Assembly: GCA_014360805.1 (NCBI GenBank)
Contig: JACIWU010000029.1
Location: 1 to 34,846, forward strand
Direction of reading: 5' to 3'
DNA length: 34,846 bases
Origin: Chloroflexota bacterium
GTDB taxonomy: Bacteria; Chloroflexota; Anaerolineae; DTLA01
Made by a program: the position numbers and the translations under genes. Shown here piece by piece: positions 29,798-34,846 of this stretch (the first letter of the stretch is position 1; each line of letters opens with the position of its first letter). The notes beneath the pieces were generated by a model that saw only the letters and a list, made by a program, of their open reading frames with translations, did no database searches and was not told the origin of the DNA.

Positions 29798-30438
29798 GTT
29801 TGCGGAGGCTCTGGTGCTGGCGGGGGAGCCTCTTGCGGTGCTGCCTGCGGCTCGGCGGGTGCTGCCTTGGGTGTGGGCGCGACCGGCGCGGGCTGTCGCT
29901 TGTCCAGGGGCGGCACGGACATGTGGCGCACCGAGACAATCATCTTGCCCAGTGTCAGGCCCATCTGCTCCTCAATGACCGAGCGGGTGATCTGGCTCAT
30001 CTCCTCGGTCTTGGCGGGGATGTTGACGTCCTGCGTAGTCTCAATGTCCAGCGTAACGTCCACCCGCTTGCCCCTTGCGGATACGTGCGGTTTCACCGAG
30101 ACAATCTGGGGCAGTTGGTCCAGGTTGTACTGGAGGCGCTGGGCGACGGATTCCACGGCAATGCGCGCTTCGCCGCCGCTGATCTTCTCCACGCGGACAT
30201 GCTTGGGGGCAGGGCGTCGCAGTTCTAGCCACAGCAGGACGACGCACAGGGCCGCAACGCCCAAGAGCGCGATGGTCATGAGGAGCCAGCCCTGGAAACT
30301 GGAGACATAGGTCTCCAGTGCCAACACGAACTCCCCGGCGACGGTAAGCGCCTGCTTGGGCAGCACGACCACGGCGGCGCTGATGAGGATGATCGCGATC
30401 AGCAGCAACACGACGACCACGCGGTTGAAGATATTCAT
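29794..30438 (-). CDS. AmaP-like (alkaline shock) membrane anchor protein
   Basis: The 214-residue protein has two N-terminal helices (about 6-28 and 48-70), then a cytoplasmic domain like that of Asp23/Gls24 proteins: G-E-A-R-I-A-V-E-S-V, then V-D-V-T-L-D-I and I-T-R-S-V-I-E-E-Q-M-G-L-T-L-G. AmaP anchors the Asp23 envelope-stress protein to the membrane in Gram-positive bacteria. No asp23 gene is beside it. The C-terminus is a Pro/Ala-rich tail of about 40 residues. AGGAGG precedes the ATG. The gene has the best consensus promoter in the window. Confidence 0.75.
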   Translation of the reverse strand: MNIFNRVVVVLLLIAIILISAAVVVLPKQALTVAGEFVLALETYVSSFQGWLLMTIALLGVAALCVVLLWLELRRPAPKHVRVEKISGGEARIAVESVAQRLQYNLDQLPQIVSVKPHVSARGKRVDVTLDIETTQDVNIPAKTEEMSQITRSVIEEQMGLTLGKMIVSVRHMSVPPLDKRQPAPVAPTPKAAPAEPQAAPQEAPPPAPEPPQT

Positions 30439-30479
30439 GGTAATCCTCCTGGCCTTTTGATGAAGGCTTCCTGGATTTG

Positions 30480-30507
30480 ATTATACGTCTCCCGTCGGGG
30501 TTGTCAA
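30480..30507 (-). promoter_or_regulatory. Consensus promoter of the AmaP-like gene
   Basis: On the minus strand a perfect TTGACA (30507-30502), a 16-bp spacer and a perfect TATAAT (30485-30480) lie about 42 bp before the start codon. It is the closest match to sigma70 consensus in the window and suggests high expression. Confidence 0.85.
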
Positions 30508-30543
30508 CCGGTCTGCGATGGCTCGCTCGCAATGGCAGTGGCG

Positions 30544-31587
30544 TCAGATGAGCGGCCTTCCGTCCGATGGGGAAAAGCCCATGATCTCGGCGAATCGCTT
30601 CGCCAGGCGATTCTGGGCAGAGACAGGGCTTCCGCTGAATCGGATGCGCCCGCCTGCGGCCAAGCCATGGCCTCCTGCACTTCCGCTTCCGGCGACCAGT
30701 TGCTGGATAACCTCTCCGGCGTTTAGGTCCGGACTGGTGGTCCGTAGGGAGAGCACGACCTCATCTCCGAAGACCGCGATGCTGAGCACCCACACGGCTC
30801 CCTGCAAACGCGCCAGAAGGTCTGCCACTTCGGCCGCCATGTCCGGATGACCGATAGTGTCCAAAGTGGTAACGACGACGTTCCCGTAGAGCCGCGCTCG
30901 GCGCAAGGCGCGCCCCATGATGGCGAAGTAGTCGCGGGACAACTGGGCGCGCTCTATGGCTCCGAGGGTCTGCAAGTCGGCGCGTTCGTGGAGGTACAGG
31001 TACGCCAGCGCGTCGGCGCGGCTGGCCTCTCGGCTCAACCCCAGGGTGTCGGTTTTGATGCCATAGAACATGGCGGTGGCCAGGGGAGGATGCGGCTCCA
31101 CGGACATTGCCCACAGGTATCGCGTAACGATCGTTGTCGTCGCGCCGAAACGCGTTTGGACGTCGCGAAACGGGACGGCGACAGTACCAGCGGAAAGGGG
31201 GTGGTGATCAATGACGGCTAGGGGAGCAAGGGATGCCGGTAGGATATTGTTGCCGGTTCCCGGCTGTGTGTCCACGAGAAGGGCGGGTTTTTCCACGTCT
31301 AGATCGGCGTCGGTGGCGCGTTTGAGCGGGATGCGGAGGAGTTCCACCATGGCGCGGTTTTCGGCTCTGCCGATCATCCCGCCATACAGAATGGTGGCCT
31401 GACATTGGAGGGTGGACTCCAACAGCCATGCGAGTCCCCAGGCCGACGCGATGCTGTCAGGGTCTGGGTCGTTGTGGGTCAGGATCACCACGTCGCTGTG
31501 GCCGCGGAGGAGGCTCAAGAGGCGCTCCACGCGGCGGCGAACGGTGATGTAGCGTATGGCCTCTCGGTTGGGGGTTCGCCCTCGCAT
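30544..31587 (-). CDS. DHH-family phosphoesterase (NrnA-like)
   Basis: The 347-residue protein has the DHH-family motifs in order: T-H-N-D-P-D-P-D-S-I-A-S at the start, L-V-D-T-Q-P-G, the name-giving I-D-H-H-P, and the DHHA1 signature G-G-H-G-L-A-A-G-G near the C-terminus. Members are nanoRNases, pAp phosphatases or cyclic-dinucleotide phosphodiesterases, and NrnA-like proteins of this length cover the first two. No CBS or membrane domain is attached. The start at 31587 follows GGAGAG and is supported by the promoter at 31616-31644. The AmaP-like gene follows with its own promoter. Confidence 0.85.
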   Translation of the reverse strand: MRGRTPNREAIRYITVRRRVERLLSLLRGHSDVVILTHNDPDPDSIASAWGLAWLLESTLQCQATILYGGMIGRAENRAMVELLRIPLKRATDADLDVEKPALLVDTQPGTGNNILPASLAPLAVIDHHPLSAGTVAVPFRDVQTRFGATTTIVTRYLWAMSVEPHPPLATAMFYGIKTDTLGLSREASRADALAYLYLHERADLQTLGAIERAQLSRDYFAIMGRALRRARLYGNVVVTTLDTIGHPDMAAEVADLLARLQGAVWVLSIAVFGDEVVLSLRTTSPDLNAGEVIQQLVAGSGSAGGHGLAAGGRIRFSGSPVSAQNRLAKRFAEIMGFSPSDGRPLI

Positions 31588-31615
31588 GTGTTGCTCTCCG
31601 TCGGATCTCTTGCGA

Positions 31616-31644
31616 ATTGTAGCGATTTGAGGCCGGCACGTCAA
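31616..31644 (-). promoter_or_regulatory. Promoter of the DHH phosphoesterase gene
   Basis: On the minus strand TTGACG (31644-31639), a 17-bp spacer and TACAAT (31621-31616) are visible. It lies back to back with the plus-strand promoter at 31688-31716. Confidence 0.75.
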
Positions 31645-31687
31645 AGATACCTTAATTCGCGCCGTGCTCTCGTTCTGCCGTGCAGAA

Positions 31688-31716
31688 TTGACCGCAATGC
31701 GATGTCGGGCTACAAT
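31688..31716 (+). promoter_or_regulatory. Promoter of the pseudouridine synthase gene
   Basis: TTGACC (31688-31693), a 17-bp spacer and TACAAT (31711-31716) lie 35 bp before the start codon. The divergent promoter 43 bp away has the same architecture. Confidence 0.75.
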
Positions 31717-31751
31717 GGGCGCGAAGTTCACCTCTGCCGGAATTGACTTGC

Positions 31752-32546
31752 ATGAAAGAGGAGCGCCTCCAAAAGATACTGGCGCGGGCTGGGTACGGCT
31801 CTCGCCGAAGTTGTGAAGAACTGATTACCGCGGGTCGGGTTCGTGTGGACGGGAGCGTGGCTGTCCTCGGGCAGAAAGCGGACCCGGACCGGCAGGTGAT
31901 CACCGTGGACGGCGAGCGCGTGAAGATGCCCGAGACGCTGGTCTATCTGGCGCTGAACAAGCCGCGAGGCTTTCTGTCGGACACGGAGGACGCGCGCGGC
32001 CGCAAGACGGTGCTAGACCTGGTGCCACATCAGGGGCATCTTTTCGCCATTGGCAGGCTGGATCTCACCAGCGAGGGCTTGGTGCTTCTGACCAACGACG
32101 GGGACTTGGCCAATCGCCTGTTGCACCCTCGCTATGGGCACGAGCGCGAGTATCGGGTGCGGGTGGCAGGCCGTCCGTCGGAGGAAGTCCTCAGGGCGTG
32201 GTCGCGAGGCATCCTGCTAGATGGCGTGAAGACGCGACCGGCGCAGGTTAGCATCCTGCGGGCCGAGGGCGGCGACACATGGCTCCGGGTCGTCATGCAG
32301 GAAGGCAAGAAGCGGCAGATACGGCGCATCGCGGCGACGCTGGGGCATCCGGTACGGGCGCTGGTGCGGGTGCGCATCGGGCCGGTGCACTTGGGCAGAC
32401 TTGCGCCGGGGGAATGGCGGGCGCTGACGCCCAAGGAAGTCGCAGCCCTGCGAGAGGCAGTCCGCTCGGACAAGCGAGTCAAGGAAGGCGACGAGGCTTC
32501 TGCCGGTCCAAGACGCAAGCGGGGCGGCGGGGAGCGTAGCGCCTGA
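31752..32546 (+). CDS. RluB/RsuA-type rRNA pseudouridine synthase
   Basis: The 264-residue protein starts with an S4 RNA-binding domain (R-L-Q-K-I-L-A-R-A-G-Y-G-S-R-R). A synthase domain follows with the catalytic Asp in G-R-L-D-L-T-S-E-G-L and the motif E-G-K-K-R-Q-I-R-R. The family makes pseudouridine in rRNA; RluB acts on position 2605 of 23S rRNA in E. coli, and the exact site here is not shown by sequence. A basic, Gly-rich tail of about 25 residues follows the domain. ATG 31752 is used; TTG at 31743 is possible. The ribosome binding site is weak. Confidence 0.88.
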   Translation: MKEERLQKILARAGYGSRRSCEELITAGRVRVDGSVAVLGQKADPDRQVITVDGERVKMPETLVYLALNKPRGFLSDTEDARGRKTVLDLVPHQGHLFAIGRLDLTSEGLVLLTNDGDLANRLLHPRYGHEREYRVRVAGRPSEEVLRAWSRGILLDGVKTRPAQVSILRAEGGDTWLRVVMQEGKKRQIRRIAATLGHPVRALVRVRIGPVHLGRLAPGEWRALTPKEVAALREAVRSDKRVKEGDEASAGPRRKRGGGERSA

Positions 32547-32573
32547 ACGAAATCTGTGTTATGGGGAGTGAAA

Positions 32574-33284
32574 GTGCCATTACCGTCTATCATCGCCATT
32601 GATGGTACCTCTGCTTCGGGCAAAAGCACTATTGGAGGATTGCTGGCGAACCATCTGGGTTATGTGTTCTTTGATACAGGGGTGATGTACCGGGCTGTTA
32701 CCTGGGTTGCACTGTCGCGAGGGATTCCCATATCGGACGAGGAGGCGATCACGCAACTGGCGCGAGACGTGGTCATCACAGTTGAGCGGCCGCATGTTGA
32801 CGATGGGCGGCCGTACACGATTCGTGCCGACGGGGAGGACATCACCTGGGAGATTCGCAGCCCCGAAGTGGATGCGGCAGTTTCGCCGGTTTCGGCCTAT
32901 CCGGGGGTTCGCGCGGCGTTGACTGTGCAGCAGAGGCGGATCGGTCAGCAGGGGAGAATCGTCATGGTGGGCAGGGATATCGGGACGGTGGTCCTGCCTG
33001 AAGCGGATCTCAAGATATTCATGGATGCCACGCCGGAGGAACGGGCGCGCCGTCGGATGCTTGAGATGCGCGCGCGCGGGGCAAATCCCAAGTTTGAAGA
33101 TGTGCTCGCGGCCATCCGCCGCCGCGACCGATACGACAGCGAGCGGGCCGTGGCTCCGCTGACCAAGGCGGACGATGCCGTGTACCTGGATACGACGGAA
33201 CTATCCGTGGAAGGCGTTCTGGAGCGGGTTCTTGATCTGGTGGAGAATTGGGATTGCGAGGAGAAGGGGCAAGATGTGGACTAG
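32574..33284 (+). CDS. cmk: Cytidylate kinase
   Basis: The 236-residue protein has the P-loop I-D-G-T-S-A-S-G-K-S-T, then F-D-T-G-V-M-Y-R-A and G-R-D-I-G-T-V-V-L-P. These are the nucleotide-binding and CMP-binding signatures of Cmk, which phosphorylates CMP and dCMP with ATP. The start is GTG at 32574, five bases after GGGGAG; earlier in-frame GTGs at 32556 and 32568 lack such a site. The gene overlaps plsC by 11 bp. The cmk-plsC-radical SAM order seen here is common in gene neighbourhoods of this kind. Confidence 0.92.
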   Translation: MPLPSIIAIDGTSASGKSTIGGLLANHLGYVFFDTGVMYRAVTWVALSRGIPISDEEAITQLARDVVITVERPHVDDGRPYTIRADGEDITWEIRSPEVDAAVSPVSAYPGVRAALTVQQRRIGQQGRIVMVGRDIGTVVLPEADLKIFMDATPEERARRRMLEMRARGANPKFEDVLAAIRRRDRYDSERAVAPLTKADDAVYLDTTELSVEGVLERVLDLVENWDCEEKGQDVD

Positions 33285-33978
33285 ACGTGCGTTGAACTGG
33301 CTGCTTCGGCTTGCGTTTCGCCTGTTGACGCGGCTGGACGTGCGTGGGCTGGAAAATGTCCCCCTGGAGGGCCGCCAGATTCTGATGTTCAACCACGTCA
33401 ATTTTCTGGACGCCCCGCTGGCGGCTGCCTTCTGGCCGCGCGAAGTTGAGGTTCTCACGAAGGTGGAGAACCTGCGCTCGTGGCTGCTGGGGCCACTCAT
33501 GCGCCTGTATGGCGCGTTTCCGGTCAATCGCGGCGAGGTGGACCGCCGCGCGTTGACGCGGGCGACCTGGGTTCTGGAGAGCGAGCGCGTGTTGCTCATC
33601 TCACCCGAGGGCACCCGCAGCAGGGGGCGGGGGTTGGGGAAGGCAAAGGACGGCATGGCGCTGCTGGCAGTTCGGACGAAATCTCCCATCGTGCCTGTGG
33701 CGATCTGGGGACAGGAGCAAGTGATCCCCAGCCTGCTGCGCCTGCGGCGGGCAGAACTCCACATGATGGTGGGCAGGCCGTTCCGTTTTGACTACGAGGC
33801 GACGGGCAAGATTGACCGCGAGGCGATTCGGCAGATGACGGCCGAAGCCATGTACATTCTGGCGGCCATGCTGCCGGAGAGATACCGCGGGTTCTACAGC
33901 AACCTTGCCGAGGCCACCTCGCGCTATATCCGCTATGATACCGAACCGGACGTATTGAGGCAGCATACGGCAGCATGA
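33274..33978 (+). CDS. plsC: 1-acyl-sn-glycerol-3-phosphate acyltransferase
   Basis: The 234-residue protein has the four acyltransferase blocks: N-H-V-N-F-L-D (the H-x4-D catalytic pair), F-P-V-N-R-G, P-E-G-T-R-S-R and V-P-V-A-I. It adds the second acyl chain in phosphatidic acid synthesis at the inner membrane face. The N-terminus is basic with an amphipathic helix. The ATG at 33274 lies inside the cmk end, after GAGGAGAAGGGG. Its stop overlaps the next ATG (ATGA at 33975-33978). Confidence 0.92.
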   Translation: MWTRRALNWLLRLAFRLLTRLDVRGLENVPLEGRQILMFNHVNFLDAPLAAAFWPREVEVLTKVENLRSWLLGPLMRLYGAFPVNRGEVDRRALTRATWVLESERVLLISPEGTRSRGRGLGKAKDGMALLAVRTKSPIVPVAIWGQEQVIPSLLRLRRAELHMMVGRPFRFDYEATGKIDREAIRQMTAEAMYILAAMLPERYRGFYSNLAEATSRYIRYDTEPDVLRQHTAA

Positions 33979-34846
33979 GCGCACGCACGGTTTGCGGCCG
34001 CATCATCGGCGTTGAGCCGACGAGTTTTGCCGGGCGACTTGGATTGGCGCCCGGCGATTGTTTGCTCGCCATCAACGGGGCGCCCGTGCGCGATGTCCTT
34101 GACGTGCAGTTCTATGCGTCCGAGGAAGAACTGGAACTGACATTCGCGCGGGGTGGGCGGGTTCAAACCGTCAGGGGCGTGCGGGCCTATAGCGAGGCAT
34201 TGGGCCTGGAGTTTGAGACCCTGCTCTTTGACGGCCTGCGGGTGTGCCACAACCGCTGCGAGTTTTGCTTCGTGGCCCAGATGCCCAAAGGGCTGCGGCC
34301 GAGCCTGTACGTGCGGGATGACGATTATCGTCTATCCTTCCTGACGGGCAGTTTTGTTACACTGACCAACCTGACCCAGGCCGACTGGCGACGCATTGAG
34401 GTGCAGGGGCTAAGCCCGCTGTATGTCTCGGTTCATGCGACCGATCCCGCGATCCGCTCGCGGCTGCTGGGCCGGACCAACATTCCGGACATTCGCGAGC
34501 AGTTGCAGCGCCTCGCTAATCTGGGCGTGGAGGTGCACGCGCAGGTGGTGCTGGTGCCCGGCGTGAACGACGGGCCGGTGCTGGAGCGGACGATTGCCGA
34601 CCTGGCGGCGTTGTATCCCGCCGTGGCGTCGGTCTCGCTGGTGCCGGTGGGCGTGACCCGATTCCAGCGTGCCGCGATCCGTCGGTACGGGAAGAGCGAG
34701 GCGAGGGCGCTTCTTCGGCAGGCGCGGGAGTTGAGGGGGCGCTTCGCGCGTGAGTTTGGAGCGCGCTTCGTCCACCCCTCGGATGAGTTCTACTTGCTGT
34801 CTGGGGCGAGCGCGCCGCGCGCCTCGGCGTACGAGGGCTTCCCGCA
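33975..34846 (+). CDS. PDZ/radical-SAM DUF512-type protein, cut by the window end
   Basis: About 290 codons are visible and the frame is still open at the end of the window. Residues 1-70 look like a PDZ-like domain (A-G-R-L-G-L-A-P-G-D, then L-L-A-I-N-G). Next is a radical-SAM-like cluster motif C-H-N-R-C-E-F-C-F, that is C-x3-C-x2-C, and a TIM-barrel-like stretch with V-S-V-H-A-T-D-P. This order is that of the DUF512 PDZ/radical-SAM family, whose reaction is not established. ATGA overlap with plsC shows it is in the cmk-plsC operon. The C-terminal DUF512 part is only partly inside the window. Confidence 0.8.
   Translation, partial: MSARTVCGRIIGVEPTSFAGRLGLAPGDCLLAINGAPVRDVLDVQFYASEEELELTFARGGRVQTVRGVRAYSEALGLEFETLLFDGLRVCHNRCEFCFVAQMPKGLRPSLYVRDDDYRLSFLTGSFVTLTNLTQADWRRIEVQGLSPLYVSVHATDPAIRSRLLGRTNIPDIREQLQRLANLGVEVHAQVVLVPGVNDGPVLERTIADLAALYPAVASVSLVPVGVTRFQRAAIRRYGKSEARALLRQARELRGRFAREFGARFVHPSDEFYLLSGASAPRASAYEGFP

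Overview
The window looks like chromosomal DNA from a Chloroflexota bacterium (Anaerolineae-like). The assignment rests on style rather than on a marker gene: high GC, secreted proteins built from PPC and beta-sandwich domains joined by Thr-Pro-Thr-rich linkers and carrying a Y/F-L-P-hydrophobic tail motif, a 1189-residue SARP/AfsR-type regulator, and a fused one-chain molybdenum hydroxylase. No rRNA, tRNA, CRISPR, insertion sequence or phage gene was recognised. No gene-free gap exceeds 300 bp.

Layout. 1-1955 (+): the end of a membrane quinol-oxidase-like subunit, an HdrD/DsrK-like iron-sulfur protein and a small unknown protein, closed by an intrinsic terminator. 2032-3780 (+): a promoter followed by a free-methionine-sulfoxide-reductase-like GAF protein, a cyclase/arylformamidase-like metalloenzyme and a cytosolic sulfite-oxidase-fold molybdoenzyme. 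4013-11646 (-): two large secreted multidomain proteins, one a metzincin-like protease, preceded by four small genes (a 4-TM protein, two dimeric alpha/beta-barrel proteins and one unknown). 11781-15350 (-): the SARP-type regulator, with an 11-bp-period direct repeat between it and the small-gene operon. 15622-21468 (+): a molybdenum-cofactor island (mobA, an OsmC protein, the xanthine-dehydrogenase-family enzyme, moeA, mobB and a small Cys/acidic protein). 21519-23480 (+): an MTA/SAH-deaminase-type amidohydrolase fused to a CYTH domain. It converges on mtnP (-), whose promoter carries a perfect 10+10 inverted repeat. 24639-28525 (+): a TetR regulator with an apparent auto-operator, then an MMPL exporter with an internally repeated extracytoplasmic loop. 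28606-31587: scpB (-), a lipoprotein (+), an AmaP-like protein (-) and a DHH phosphoesterase (-). 31752-34846 (+): a pseudouridine synthase, cmk, plsC and the start of a PDZ/radical-SAM DUF512-type gene cut by the window end.

Working together. The molybdenum-cofactor genes can serve the two molybdoenzymes in the window. The deaminase-CYTH fusion and MtnP both act on 5'-modified adenosines by family, so the 16-24 kb stretch reads as cofactor assembly plus purine/methylthioadenosine handling. Promoters read by eye mostly follow TTGACN-N16/17-TAnAAT. The strongest leads are the amidohydrolase-CYTH fusion, the inverted repeat over the mtnP promoter, the direct repeats beside the SARP-type gene, the repeat-bearing MMPL loop and the internal copy of the tail motif in a secreted protein. 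All function calls are by sequence reading only; no database search was run.
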